From: Salibacterium aidingense DSM 18341
Lineage (GTDB): Bacteria > Bacillota > Bacilli > Bacillales > Marinococcaceae
Assembly (NCBI RefSeq): GCF_000429685.1
Contig: NZ_AUCI01000002.1
Span: 248,001 to 312,000 of the forward strand
Direction: 5' to 3'
DNA: 64,000 nucleotides
Shown: positions 1 through 8,009 of the stretch, one piece after another
How the letters are laid out: each line of letters starts with the position of its first letter
Numbering within the stretch: the stretch's first letter is position 1
Notes under the pieces: model-generated
Seen by the model: only the letters and a program-made list of their open reading frames with translations
Told to the model about the DNA's origin: nothing
The model's database searches: none
Made by a program: the position numbers and the translations under genes

Positions 1-925
1 CATCATTAATTCAACAGGCGCCCTTGCCCTCGAGGAAATTCCCCAAAAGCTGATCGTTATCGGGGGAGGATATATTGGAATTGAACTTGCCGGGGCTTAT
101 GCTAATCTTGGAACAGAAGTAACAGTTCTGGAAGGAGAAGAAAGAATTCTCACCGGTTTTGAAAAGCAGATGGCCCAACTGGTAAATAAGCGCTTAAAGA
201 ATAATAATGTTACCATTGAAACCAAAGCGTTTGCCCAGTCTGTAGAAGAATCAGAAGACGGAGTTAAAATAACCGCTGAAGTAAATGGAGAAGAAAAGAA
301 TTACGAAGCAGATTATGTCCTTGTCTCTGTTGGACGTAAGCCAAACACAGACGAATTAGGTTTGGAACAGATTGGCGTCAATATCAATGATAAGGGATTA
401 ATTGACGTGGACGAACAGTGCCGAACCAGTAATGAACAAATATATGCAATTGGTGATATCGTTCCAGGCGCCCAATTGGCCCACAAAGCATCGTATGAAG
501 GGAAAGTCGCGGCCGAAGCTATTTCCGGTGAAGCTGCCGCGGTGGATTACCTTGCAATGCCAATGGTGGTCTTTTCCGATCCTGAGCTTGCAAGTGTCGG
601 CTATACGGAGCAGGAGGCAAAGGATGCAGGCTATGAGGTAACAGCGGCAAAGTTCCCATTTCAGGCTAATGGAAGAGCGCTGTCGCTTAATGACTCAGAA
701 GGCTTCATGAAACTGGTTACCCGAAAAGAAGACGGCTTGGTTATTGGAGCTCAAATTGCCGGGCCTAACGCTTCTGATATGATTGCAGAAGCCGGTTTGG
801 CTATTGAAGGCGGCATGACAGCAGAAGACCTCGCCATGACGATCCATGCCCATCCTACTCTTGGAGAGATTACGATGGAAACGGCCGAAGTCGCACTAGG
901 TCTTCCGGTACATGTAACAAAATAA
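1..925 (+). CDS. pdhD: Dihydrolipoyl dehydrogenase (E3), 3' part
   Basis: E3 flavoprotein of the pyruvate dehydrogenase complex (cytoplasm): it reoxidises the lipoyl groups of E2 and passes electrons to NAD+. The gene is cut by the window start; the frame is open from base 2. Visible are the NAD-binding fingerprint GGGYIGIEL near base 65, a VSVGRKPNT segment, the FAD-binding [16 protein letters not shown] near base 445, and the C-terminal dimerisation domain with HAHPTLGE near base 845, which holds the His-Glu dyad. The redox-active CxxxxC lies upstream and is not seen. It is followed by a strong terminator, so it probably ends the pdhABCD operon. Glutathione or mercuric reductase is less likely given HAHPTLGE and the neighbouring sr1 locus. 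Confidence 0.95.
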   Translation, partial: IINSTGALALEEIPQKLIVIGGGYIGIELAGAYANLGTEVTVLEGEERILTGFEKQMAQLVNKRLKNNNVTIETKAFAQSVEESEDGVKITAEVNGEEKNYEADYVLVSVGRKPNTDELGLEQIGVNINDKGLIDVDEQCRTSNEQIYAIGDIVPGAQLAHKASYEGKVAAEAISGEAAAVDYLAMPMVVFSDPELASVGYTEQEAKDAGYEVTAAKFPFQANGRALSLNDSEGFMKLVTRKEDGLVIGAQIAGPNASDMIAEAGLAIEGGMTAEDLAMTIHAHPTLGEITMETAEVALGLPVHVTK

Positions 926-931
926 ATAGGC

Positions 932-967
932 AAAAAGCAATGGAGCATCTGCTCCATTGCTTTTTTT
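932..967 (+). terminator. Rho-independent terminator of pdhD
   Basis: An 11-bp perfect stem (937-947 with 950-960, GCAATGGAGCA and its complement) has a 2-nt loop, is preceded by five A and followed by seven T. It starts 11 nt after the stop codon. Confidence 0.93.
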
Positions 968-1318
968 GGTATATAGGGAAGTACAAATTTGGGTGTCAAA
1001 ATCCAGCTTCACCGCTCAGACGCTGGGAGGGAGACCGATGTGGAAAAGATTACTATAACGTGCCTTGTTCGTCAGACCGGACCGAAAAGTCCGTGGAGAC
1101 TGCTAATAAACAGGCCAAGCTCTTCCTTTCCCAAGAGACATGGAATCCATTAGCAGGAAGAAGAGGGGGAAGGAGGGTTCTCCAAATGCTTTTAAGTGAT
1201 ATTAGAAGAATCATGACTAATGCGTCTATTTAAAAAAATCCCCTCGGCAATGTCCTTCAGGTTGGGAGAAAGACAAAAGAAGATCCCGGGCGCTGCATTC
1301 TGCCGGGACCTGCTTCCG
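968..1318. other. Intergenic stretch between pdhD and the betaine transporter
   Basis: About 350 bases between converging genes. No reading frame here has a ribosome binding site or a recognisable product. A run such as CAGCTTCACCGCTCAGACGC near 1004-1023 and short GC-rich patches look like decayed repeat sequence. The right edge holds a weak hairpin described separately. Confidence 0.4.
1284..1308 (-). terminator. Weak terminator-like hairpin after the betaine transporter
   Basis: On the minus strand a 6-bp GC-rich stem (TCCCGG/CCGGGA) encloses a 13-nt loop, followed by a T-rich but interrupted tract. It lies 11 nt after the transporter stop codon. The stem is short, so efficient termination is uncertain. 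Confidence 0.4.
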
Positions 1319-2911
1319 CTATTTATTTACTTGTTTCTTTAAATCTTCTTTTTCTTTTTGCAATCGTTCTTTTTCTTCACGCAGTTTATTACGTTCTGCT
1401 TGAATGACGGCTTTGTCCGATTGAATAACGTGTCGTTCACTCTTAAGGGATTTCAATATCGAAACCACCATAAGAAGCATAATGAAGGTGAACGGCAGGG
1501 CAGCAATAATCATTGCTGTTTCCAGCCCGCCCAGGCCTCCAAAATAGAGCAGCACAGCAGCGGCGGAAGATTGAATAGCACCCCACACCATTTTTACAGA
1601 AACGGGAGGGTTAAGGCTTCCATTGGTTGTCTGCATCCCAAGCACGAATGTAGCAGAATCGGCAGAAGTAACAAAGAACGATATAATCAGCAGAATAGCG
1701 ATGGTAATCATAAAAGCAGCTAAAGGAAACTCATCAAGGAGCGAGAACAGTGCGAACTCATCGCCTTGGTTTGACATAATTTCATAAAGAACACCGTTCA
1801 TTAATCCGTCAGCTGAAATGCCTGTCCCGCCAAATACCGAAAACCAGAAAGCGCCAAATAAGGTAGGTACGGCTATGACACCGAGCATAAATTCACGTAT
1901 CGTTCGTCCGCGGGAGACACGAGCGATGAACGTGCCGACAAATGGCGACCAGGCAATCCACCATGCCCAGTAAAAGATTGTCCAGCTTTCCAGCCATGCT
2001 CTGTCTCCAGAAAAAGCTGCGGTGTTAAAACTCATGCTTGGAAAGTTTTGAATATAGCTTCCCAATGTGGTGGTGAACACATCAAAAATGTAAACCGTAG
2101 GGCCGACAGCCAGCAGGAAGAGCATTAAGCCAACAGCCAGTACGATGTTCGTCATACTTAAAATTCGAATGCCCCTATTCAGTCCTGTTCCGGCTGAAAG
2201 GAGGTATAATACAGTAATAAAAGCAATAACTATAAGTTGAGTGCCAATATTATTGGTCATGAAATCAAAAGTATAACTTAAACCGCCGGTCACCTGAGCC
2301 GCTCCGAAACCTAAGGAAGTAGCCACGCCAAATATAGTGGCAAAGACGACAATGACGTTTACTATGGTGCCCAGAGGCCCGTCCACTCTGCTCCCGAAAA
2401 TGGGGCGGAGGGAGGCACTGACAACCCCCGGTGCATCATGCCGAAATTTAAAATAAGCCAGGGACAATGCAACAATCGCGTAAATCGCCCATGGATGAAT
2501 ACCCCAGTGGAAAAAGGAATACTGCAGAGCCGCAGCAGCGGCAGCACTGGACTCAGGCTCTGAGGAAGGCGGTCCGTAGTAATGATACAGCGGTTCAGCC
2601 ACTCCCCAGAAAACAAGACCGATCCCCATACCGGCCGTAAAAAGAAACGCAAACCACGTAAAATAATTGTATTCCGGCTTCTCATCCGATTTACCCAGTC
2701 TGATTCTGCCATAGGGGCTGAATATTAAGTATATAGCAAAGATAACAAATCCAGTAGCAGATAATAGATAAAACCATCCAAATTGTTCAGAAATAAAACT
2801 TTGAATAGTGCCAAGTGTTTCATTTACGTGTTCAGGAGCAGCAGCCCCCCAGAGGATGAATAGAAACGCAATAAAAAACGAGATGTAAAAAACAGGTGTC
2901 AGCTTTCTCAT
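1319..2911 (-). CDS. opuD: BCCT-family glycine betaine transporter (OpuD-like)
   Basis: Secondary transporter that takes up glycine betaine or a related quaternary ammonium osmolyte with Na+ across the cytoplasmic membrane. About 12 hydrophobic segments are visible. Family hallmarks are GMGIGLVFWGVAEP, FFHWGIHPWAIYAIVAL, the tryptophan-rich FYWAWWIAWSPFVGTFIARVS and TSADSATFVLGMQT. The C terminus (about 45 residues) is a charged coiled coil rich in E, K and R, as in osmosensing BetP/OpuD proteins. Start: ATG at 2911 follows AAAGGTGG and gives an OpuD-like N terminus (530 aa); an upstream ATG at 2953 gives 544 aa but has no clear ribosome site. A proline or choline/carnitine substrate cannot be excluded. 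Confidence 0.88.
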   Translation of the reverse strand: MRKLTPVFYISFFIAFLFILWGAAAPEHVNETLGTIQSFISEQFGWFYLLSATGFVIFAIYLIFSPYGRIRLGKSDEKPEYNYFTWFAFLFTAGMGIGLVFWGVAEPLYHYYGPPSSEPESSAAAAAALQYSFFHWGIHPWAIYAIVALSLAYFKFRHDAPGVVSASLRPIFGSRVDGPLGTIVNVIVVFATIFGVATSLGFGAAQVTGGLSYTFDFMTNNIGTQLIVIAFITVLYLLSAGTGLNRGIRILSMTNIVLAVGLMLFLLAVGPTVYIFDVFTTTLGSYIQNFPSMSFNTAAFSGDRAWLESWTIFYWAWWIAWSPFVGTFIARVSRGRTIREFMLGVIAVPTLFGAFWFSVFGGTGISADGLMNGVLYEIMSNQGDEFALFSLLDEFPLAAFMITIAILLIISFFVTSADSATFVLGMQTTNGSLNPPVSVKMVWGAIQSSAAAVLLYFGGLGGLETAMIIAALPFTFIMLLMVVSILKSLKSERHVIQSDKAVIQAERNKLREEKERLQKEKEDLKKQVNK

Positions 2912-2953
2912 CTCCGGCAAAACCACCTTTCCAGTGTTAGTAAGTACAGCCAT

Positions 2954-3486
2954 TTCTGTTCCATTTTATTATGCTTTTTTGGCATCATAAAAATAAAAGC
3001 ACACGTTGTCGTCCATGATAGAAGGACCTCAGACGGGTTTTAACGTTTTTTTATCTGCCAGACATACGACGCCTTTTTTCGACTGATATACTTTATCCCG
3101 GTGCAGACGTCCGTAAGACCCCCGGAGCGGGTACCGCGATTGGTTCAGACCTGCACATGTACGTTATAAAGGCGTTCAGCAAGGAGTTGCGGACTTAATG
3201 TTTGGGAGGGATAAAAGCCTCCAATGAAGGTAGTTTCCCTTTATTATTCGAAAAAGTATATCGTCTAATACCCAAAAAAACCACAAAGGACATTATAAAC
3301 ATGATATGAATAAGAAGCAACCACGTAGGTTCACAAGTTTATATACCCATCCCGTCTTGATAATAATCAAAAATCGGAAAAAAGTCACAGAAGGAAAAAG
3401 AATGTCGAACAATGGAAAATGGAATAAATTTATTTCAGAATTTCCCTTTTTCCTTTCGTTTTTGCTAAAATGAAAGAAAATCATAG
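2954..3486. other. Divergent intergenic region, no gene seen
   Basis: About 540 bases between two divergent genes, presumably holding both promoters. No supported reading frame was found. Bases 3095-3170 include CGGTGCAGAC and, further on, GGTTCAGACCTGCA. The second resembles GGTTCGGGCCTGCA at 30643-30656, so this may be a decayed copy of a dispersed repeat. The right half is AT-rich. Confidence 0.4.
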
Positions 3487-3502
3487 TTGGGGGACTTAGA
3501 GA

Positions 3503-4360
3503 GTGAGAAGAATCATAGCAGCTATCGGCATGTCTCTGCTTTTAAGCGCCTGCGGCCTCAATGCAGAGGAAACAGCATCAAAGGCAGAAGAAGCAGTGGA
3601 CACAGAATCGGCAGAAAAAACAGAAGCACCGGAAGAATCGGACACACCGCAGGAAAATGAGGAGGAGCCCGGGGACGAGCAAGAAGAAACATCAAACAAA
3701 AAAGAAGTAGAAACAGAAGATAAATTATATGAAGTAAATAAAAATGATTCTTCTCTTGACGCGTTGAAAGAAGGAATGGACGAACAAAAAGTCTTAATAA
3801 CGATTGATGATGCTCCGGATGCCCACAGCGTGGAAATGGCTGAATTTCTTTCCAAACAGAGCATTCCTGCTATATTTTTTGTGAATGGCCATTTTCTGCA
3901 GAGCGAAGAAGGAAGAAAAGATTTAAAAAAGATAGCAGATATGGGGTTTGAGATTGGGAATCATACGATGAATCATGTGGATGTTTCCGAGCTCTCCCGC
4001 CAGGAACTGGAGGAAGAAATTGGAGAACTGAACGATATGATTGAAAAAATAACGGGGGAGCCCCCTTCGTTTTTCCGCGCCCCCTTTGGAATAAACTCAG
4101 ACGCTTCTAAAGCATTTCTGGAAGAGGAAGAAATGACGTGGATGAACTGGACGTATGGATATGACTGGGAAGCGGAATACCAGAATGCAGAAGATCTTGC
4201 CGATATTATGGTTCATACAGAATTGTTGAGAAGCGGAGCAAACCTTCTGATGCATGATCGGGAATGGACGAAAGAGGCTCTTCCTGATATTGTTGACGGT
4301 TTTAAGGAAAAAGGGTATGGATTTATCGATCCGGATCATATCGTACAGAATAATCATTAA
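3503..4360 (+). CDS. Lipoprotein polysaccharide deacetylase (NodB domain)
   Basis: Predicted extracellular, membrane-anchored carbohydrate esterase (CE4) acting on peptidoglycan or another N-acetylated glycan. GTG start preceded by TTGGGGGA. Residues 1-16 are a signal peptide ending in lipobox LLSAC, so Cys17 would be lipidated. Residues 18-75 are a very acidic E/S/T-rich linker. The NodB domain (about 90-280) shows TIDDAPD in place of the usual TFDDGP (both Asp kept), metal-site NHTMNHVDV, RAPFG and a C-terminal LMHD. It is a single gene, divergent from the betaine transporter and closed by a strong hairpin terminator. The F-to-I and G-to-A changes in the first motif are unusual but leave the catalytic and metal Asp in place. 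Confidence 0.85.
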   Translation: MRRIIAAIGMSLLLSACGLNAEETASKAEEAVDTESAEKTEAPEESDTPQENEEEPGDEQEETSNKKEVETEDKLYEVNKNDSSLDALKEGMDEQKVLITIDDAPDAHSVEMAEFLSKQSIPAIFFVNGHFLQSEEGRKDLKKIADMGFEIGNHTMNHVDVSELSRQELEEEIGELNDMIEKITGEPPSFFRAPFGINSDASKAFLEEEEMTWMNWTYGYDWEAEYQNAEDLADIMVHTELLRSGANLLMHDREWTKEALPDIVDGFKEKGYGFIDPDHIVQNNH

Positions 4361-4372
4361 AAAAGAAAACGT

Positions 4373-4449
4373 AGACAAAAGAATTCCGAACGATTCGCGA
4401 AAGAATCGTTCGGAATTCTTTTGTCTCTTGATGATTTTTGTCCCAGCGC
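4373..4449 (+). repeat. CGAACGAT hairpin element, copy A (also terminator)
   Basis: Perfect 24-bp inverted repeat: arm 4373-4396, six-base loop 4397-4402, arm 4403-4426, core TTCCGAACGATTC. It is followed by TGATGATTTTTGTCCCAGC, the end shared with other copies. It sits 13 nt after the deacetylase stop codon and has T-rich sequence on both sides, so it should terminate transcription. This copy is short: it lacks the body found in copies E, G, H and I. Confidence 0.85.
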
Positions 4450-4537
4450 CCTTTTTTGCCATCAAGCTTGTTATTTTTCGAAGGAAACTGGGGTGACAGC
4501 GTAGCCCGGCTGCATATTATGATAATAAAAAAATAAA

Positions 4538-4585
4538 TGTGTTATACTATTTAAGGTTGACTTTTTAATTATGTCATATTAATAT
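4538..4585 (+). promoter_or_regulatory. sr1 promoter with two CcpN-type operators
   Basis: A sigma-A promoter is visible: TTGACT at 4557-4562, 17 bp, TAATAT at 4580-4585. Two 11-mers fit the CcpN operator consensus TRTGHYATAYW as I recall it: TGTGTTATACT at 4538-4548 and TATGTCATATT at 4570-4580. They are 32 bp apart (about three helical turns) and lie upstream of the -35 and between -35 and -10. In B. subtilis CcpN represses sr1 under glycolytic conditions, so repression on sugar is expected here too. Confidence 0.75.
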
Positions 4586-4629
4586 TAAATTATAAGATAT
4601 AAAACGCTTTCAAAGAGGTGGGGATGGAA

Positions 4630-4755
4630 ATGGTAGGAATTATTATTTGTCAAAGCTGTAATCGTGAGATTGATCATTTTGACGGTGAAAAAGTGACTAC
4701 TTTGTATGCCTCCACATGTAAACACTGCGGCAAAAAAAAGAAAGTGAAAAAATAA
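4630..4755 (+). CDS. sr1P: GapA-binding peptide SR1P
   Basis: 41-residue peptide. In B. subtilis SR1P binds glyceraldehyde-3-phosphate dehydrogenase GapA and stabilises its mRNA. The N terminus MVGIIICQSCNREIDHF and the middle GEKVTTLYAS match the family pattern (I/V-CQ-x-C, then a short charged stretch, then T-x-LY). A second Cys pair, CKHC, suggests a small zinc-knuckle-like fold. The C terminus is very basic (KKKKVKK). Start: ATG 4630 is preferred because GAGGTG at 4615-4620 is well spaced; ATG 4624 would add two residues. It is monocistronic within the SR1 transcript. Confidence 0.82.
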   Translation: MVGIIICQSCNREIDHFDGEKVTTLYASTCKHCGKKKKVKK

Positions 4756-4769
4756 AAAAAGTTCCCATC

Positions 4770-4803
4770 ATCTCCTGCTGTTTCAGTAAGGGGATATTTT
4801 TTT
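4770..4803 (+). terminator. Terminator of sr1
   Basis: Two-part stem: ATCTCCT (4770-4776) with AGGGGAT (4789-4795), one G-U pair, plus an inner CTG/CAG. It is followed by A and seven T. It lies 15 nt past the sr1P stop codon. Confidence 0.75.
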
Positions 4804-4879
4804 GTTATACTGTTAAAAGAAAACCAGAGGAAGGCTTAGGCTTATCAGGGAAAACCATATAATAAGGCAGGGGAAAAAA

Positions 4880-5839
4880 ATGGAATGGACGACGAGAGTA
4901 ACGGAATTATTGAACATACGACTCCCAATTATTCAAGGCGGCCTGGCTTATCTTGCTTATTCTGATCTTGCTGCTGCTGTTTCACATGCCGGAGGCTTAG
5001 GCCAAATTACTGCTATGTCATTACCAGATAAAGCTTCTTTACAATATGAGATTCAGGCAGTCCGTGAAAAAACCAACAATCCATTTGGTGTAAACTTTGC
5101 TATTGGTAAACACGGACGGCCTTACCAGCACATGGTGGAAACGGCTGTGGAAGAAGGAGTGGAAGTGATTTCTGTAACAGGCGGAAATCCTGCTCCCCTC
5201 TTTGATTTACTGAAAGGGACAAAAATAAAAAAGCTGGTTTTGACAGCATCAAGAAGGCAGGCGCAGAAAGCGGAAGAACTGGGAGCTGACGCGGTCATGG
5301 TTGTCGGCCGGGAAGGAGGCGGTCATGTCGGACGGAATGACACAGGAACGATGGTGCTTCTTCCCCAGGTAGTGGATAGTGTGTCGATACCGGTCATTGC
5401 TTCAGGCGGCATTGGCGACGGGCGTTCCATGATGGCGGCAATGGCTCTTGGAGCAGAAGCAGTGGAAATGGGGACCCGGTTTATTGCTGTCAAAGAATGC
5501 GTACACGCCCATGAACGATATAAACAGGCATTATTAGAAGGAACAGAAAGCGATACTGTATTGATAAAACAGTCTATAGGAACACCGGGCCGGGTATTGT
5601 CAAATCACTGGACGGATAGGATACTGGATATTGAACAGAAGAGGCCTGCCTATGAACAATTGAAAGATTATATCAGCGGCGGAGCAAACAAAGCATATAT
5701 CTACGAAGGACGGGAGGACGAAGGGTTTGGATGGGCAGGACAAGTGATTGGAAGGATAAATGACATTCCTGAGGTGGAAGAGCTGTTTGCTCGGATGCAG
5801 GAGGAAGCTATGATGGTAAGAGAACGTTGGACCAAGTAG
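4880..5839 (+). CDS. Nitronate monooxygenase / FabK-like FMN oxidoreductase
   Basis: TIM-barrel flavoprotein of the 2-nitropropane dioxygenase/FabK superfamily, 319 aa, cytoplasmic. Visible: N-terminal LPIIQGGLAYLAYSDLAAAVS, glycine-rich GGLGQITA, NPFGVNFAIG, GREGGGHVGR (FMN/substrate loop carrying the conserved His), IPVIASGGIGDGRSMMAAMALGA (phosphate-binding) and VEMGTRF. The enoyl-ACP reductase FabK shares these motifs; no fatty-acid genes are nearby, so nitronate detoxification is the default call and FabK the alternative. A ribosome site (CAGGGG) precedes ATG 4880. The yktA start codon follows 12 nt after the stop, so the two are probably co-transcribed. Confidence 0.8.
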   Translation: MEWTTRVTELLNIRLPIIQGGLAYLAYSDLAAAVSHAGGLGQITAMSLPDKASLQYEIQAVREKTNNPFGVNFAIGKHGRPYQHMVETAVEEGVEVISVTGGNPAPLFDLLKGTKIKKLVLTASRRQAQKAEELGADAVMVVGREGGGHVGRNDTGTMVLLPQVVDSVSIPVIASGGIGDGRSMMAAMALGAEAVEMGTRFIAVKECVHAHERYKQALLEGTESDTVLIKQSIGTPGRVLSNHWTDRILDIEQKRPAYEQLKDYISGGANKAYIYEGREDEGFGWAGQVIGRINDIPEVEELFARMQEEAMMVRERWTK

Positions 5840-5850
5840 GAGGATTATCA

Positions 5851-6126
5851 ATGGAAGAAGAATTCCCAATGCCGATGTCGATGGATTGGACGAAAGAAGA
5901 AATCATTGATGTCATGCAATTTTTTCAAGTTATAGAAACTACATATGAAAAAGCAGTGATCCGGGAGGACATCTTATCCTGGTATGGACGTTTTAAGGAA
6001 ATTGTTCCTTCCAAAAAAGAAGAAAAGCAATATTTCCGTCAATTTGATGAAAAAGCAGAGGTATCCTGCTGGAAAACAGTACAAAAAGCAAAAAACGCAC
6101 AGCCTGGAGAAAAAATAAAAATGTAA
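5851..6126 (+). CDS. yktA: UPF0223 protein YktA
   Basis: 91-residue conserved Firmicutes protein of unknown function (UPF0223). Typical features are the DWTKEEIIDVMQFFQVIETTYE helix, a DILSWYGRFKEIVPSKKEEKQY segment and a C-terminal KAEVSCWKTVQKAK. The start is fixed by TAGGAGGA ending 6 nt before ATG 5851; an upstream in-frame ATG at 5827 lies inside the preceding gene. No membrane segment or signal peptide is seen. The position next to yktB and suhB matches B. subtilis yktA. Convergent with yktB, with repeat copy B between them. Confidence 0.85.
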   Translation: MEEEFPMPMSMDWTKEEIIDVMQFFQVIETTYEKAVIREDILSWYGRFKEIVPSKKEEKQYFRQFDEKAEVSCWKTVQKAKNAQPGEKIKM

Positions 6127-6139
6127 TGGAATAGCATGG

Positions 6140-6407
6140 AAGCCCGGCCAAAAGATAAATGTTATTTCTTGTTTGATGTTAAAGAGGCAGCCGCCCGGCG
6201 TAGTTAAAATACTCAGACACCCTGCGGTCCGTGTATCGATACTCCGCAGTAAAGCCGGAGTATTTTCACGAAGCGCAGCTTGCCGAATGAAAAAATTCCG
6301 AACGACTCTTCCATGTAGGCGGGGCACTCCAAAAGATAGAGTAAAAAACTAACTTTTGGGTCCCGTATCGTTCGGAATTTTATCTTGGGATGGTTTTTGT
6401 CCCAGGC
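6140..6407 (+). repeat. CGAACGAT hairpin element, copy B, with a nested IS-like hairpin
   Basis: The terminal stem AATTCCGAACGA (6294-6305) pairs with TCGTTCGGAATT (6368-6379) and is followed by TTTTGTCCCAGGC ending at 6407. The loop carries an extra block of about 48 bases (6319-6366) that folds on itself: CCAAAAGATAGAGT with ACTAACTTTTGG. That resembles the end-proximal hairpins of IS150-type IS3-family elements. Upstream, a separate 8-bp hairpin (ATACTCCG 6239-6246 with CGGAGTAT 6256-6263, then T) could terminate yktA. The left boundary at about 6140 is approximate. Confidence 0.65.
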
Positions 6408-6459
6408 TTTTTTGTTTCCCGATGTGGCGAAACTTCAGCTTCAGCAGCCTGCTGCTTGT

Positions 6460-7095
6460 TTAAGACGAAGTTTGTTTAACAGAAAGCTGGTACAGAGGGA
6501 GCAGCGTTTCAAACGTTTGTTTTGCCTCCTGTAAAAAGGCATCTCCATCCTCTAAAACAGGATCGTTTTTATCGATGTGTCTGCCCACTAAAAATTCCCC
6601 TTTTTTCACATCGCGGAAACGTTTGAGAGCCTGAGTAATATCATCTTTGTCACTCTTTTTTATGGAAAACGCTTCTTTTTTCGTGTGGTCCAAGGACAGG
6701 ACGTAATGGTTTGGAAGCTTTTCAATTTGTTCCTGGTTATCCAGAAAGATATCTGCGACTTCCGCTTTTTCCGGCATTTCATAGATATAGGCCAGCCATA
6801 AAAAAACGTGGTCATCAAAAAGCCCTACCTGAAAATGCGGATGTTTTTTATAGCCGCGCTTGTTGTCTGCGATTCCAAGCCATGTATCCGTTGGCGGATT
6901 TTTGGTCCGTCGGGCATGCCTGGCAATATGAAGGTACATTTCTTTTCCAAGCATCACGGATAATTCATCCGTTAAATACTCGCCGATAGAGGTGAATTTT
7001 GGCTGGATGCGATTTCGGATAGCTTCCATACGTTCATCCAGCTCATCGATATAGAATGTTTCGAAATCCGACGGCCGAAACCCTTGAAAAGGCAT
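6460..7095 (-). CDS. yktB: UPF0637 / DUF1054 protein YktB
   Basis: 211-residue soluble protein of unknown function (DUF1054). Begins MPFQGFRPSDFETFYIDELD; other recognisable stretches are HIARHARRTKNPPTDTWLGI and KKHPHFQVGLFDDHVFLWLA. Start: ATG 7095 has AAAGGAGA 8 nt upstream; an in-frame ATG 14 codons earlier has no such site. The gene faces yktA and is divergent from ykzI, as in B. subtilis. The closing residues KQTSS are unlikely to be conserved. No catalytic motif can be assigned. Confidence 0.85.
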   Translation of the reverse strand: MPFQGFRPSDFETFYIDELDERMEAIRNRIQPKFTSIGEYLTDELSVMLGKEMYLHIARHARRTKNPPTDTWLGIADNKRGYKKHPHFQVGLFDDHVFLWLAYIYEMPEKAEVADIFLDNQEQIEKLPNHYVLSLDHTKKEAFSIKKSDKDDITQALKRFRDVKKGEFLVGRHIDKNDPVLEDGDAFLQEAKQTFETLLPLYQLSVKQTSS

Positions 7096-7333
7096 TATCG
7101 AATTCTCCTTTCTGTTGACAGCTGCTCTTGCATTCATGTTCTATACTATCCTTTCTACCCAACGAAAATCAAATGTAATCATCGTACATTTTTTCGAAGA
7201 AAGTATCGTTTGAAAAATGATATACATATGGTATAATATCAGAAACATAATACTCAGAATATTTTGTTAAGCTATTCATCAATTGTCAGAAGGCCCGGGG
7301 AACATCGAAATAAATAAAGGGGTGTGGGTGGCC

Positions 7334-7522
7334 ATGGAACAAGTGATTCAGACATTCAAGAGAAAAGATGCAGAGGAGAGAATACCTGTTCTTCGTATGG
7401 AGATCGACTATGAACTTGTCAGTCTGCATGATGCAATGGCGGAAGAAAGCCTGGAAAAAATAAACCAATGTAAAGTACGTTTACAGCAGTTAAGACAAGA
7501 ACTCATTCGTTTGGAAGCTTAA
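7334..7522 (+). CDS. ykzI: Small conserved protein YkzI-like
   Basis: 62-residue, largely helical and charged protein with a pattern MEQVIQTFKRKDAEERIP, then EIDYELVSLHDAM and a C-terminal heptad-like VRLQQLRQELIRLE. Function unknown. Start chosen at ATG 7334 with AAGGGG about 10 nt upstream; an upstream TTG at 7283 would add 17 residues of weak coding character. The name rests on position between yktB and yktC as in B. subtilis and on size. Closed by a good terminator, so probably monocistronic. Confidence 0.7.
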   Translation: MEQVIQTFKRKDAEERIPVLRMEIDYELVSLHDAMAEESLEKINQCKVRLQQLRQELIRLEA

Positions 7523-7545
7523 TAAATAAATAGGGATCAAATATC

Positions 7546-7587
7546 AAAAGGCTGGACGGGAGTAATTCCTGGTCCAGCCTTTTTTAT
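7546..7587 (+). terminator. Rho-independent terminator of ykzI
   Basis: Stem AAAGGCTGGAC (7547-7557) with GTCCAGCCTTT (7572-7582), 14-nt loop, followed by T residues. It begins 25 nt after the stop codon. Confidence 0.88.
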
Positions 7588-7640
7588 AAGATCATAACGG
7601 GTGAAGTTCAAATCCCAGAGCATGAAAAAAGAGAGGTGGA

Positions 7641-7907
7641 GTCTGGGACAAAACGAAATGACTTCTCCCGAAAGACGAATTATTGATAGTAACGTAGGAC
7701 ATGCAAACGGCTATGTCTCCTGAACGCTGCAGTTCCTTCTCATAGCGGAGGCCGGCCACGCCGATCGTACAGCGGTATCCTCCGTTCCCATTGGGTGTTT
7801 TAAGAGGACAAATGCCGCATGAAAAAATCCGAACGATGCCAAATTCTAATGGAAAATGTAGATAATCGTTCGGATTTTTATCTGACTTATAAGATTTTGT
7901 CTCAGCT
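7641..7907 (+). repeat. CGAACGAT hairpin element, copy C
   Basis: Starts GTCTGGGACAAAAC and ends ATTTTGTCTCAGC. Terminal stem AAAAATCCGAACGAT (7822-7836) pairs with ATCGTTCGGATTTTT (7865-7879), 28-nt loop. The C-for-T change in the left arm relative to copies A and G is matched by the right arm. The body carries GC-rich segments such as GGAGGCCGGCCACGCCGATCG but not the 60-nt block of copies E, G, H and I. It lies after ykzI and before suhB; I see no gene inside. Confidence 0.75.
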
Positions 7908-8009
7908 TCTCTTTTCCTTGTGGAGTTTGTCATGGGAGAATGCCGGTGATGTGTTTTTTTTACATAATATATGCCATAATGGGGAATAGACCGACTCAGG
8001 AGGGCTTAC

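Larger units (their letters stand above)
4592..4803 (+). ncRNA. sr1: SR1 dual-function small RNA
   Basis: Predicted start seven bases after the -10 box and end in the terminator T-run, giving about 210 nt, close to the roughly 205 nt of B. subtilis SR1. In that species SR1 base-pairs with ahrC mRNA (arginine catabolism activator) and also encodes the SR1P peptide. Here the RNA encodes an SR1P-like peptide, has CcpN-type operators and lies a few kb downstream of pdhD, the known sr1 neighbourhood. Pairing to ahrC cannot be tested because ahrC is outside the window. Confidence 0.7.

Noticed and set aside
940-1233. 97-residue open frame after pdhD
   Set aside because: It begins inside the pdhD terminator, has no ribosome site and reads through repeat-like sequence with odd composition.
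3090-3230. Possible riboswitch upstream of the betaine transporter or deacetylase
   Set aside because: GC-rich paired bits are present, but no known riboswitch core was recognised and no terminator precedes either gene.
4373-4449. Palindrome as a phage or plasmid attachment site
   Set aside because: The same hairpin recurs at many gene ends with T-runs, so terminator/repeat is the simpler reading.
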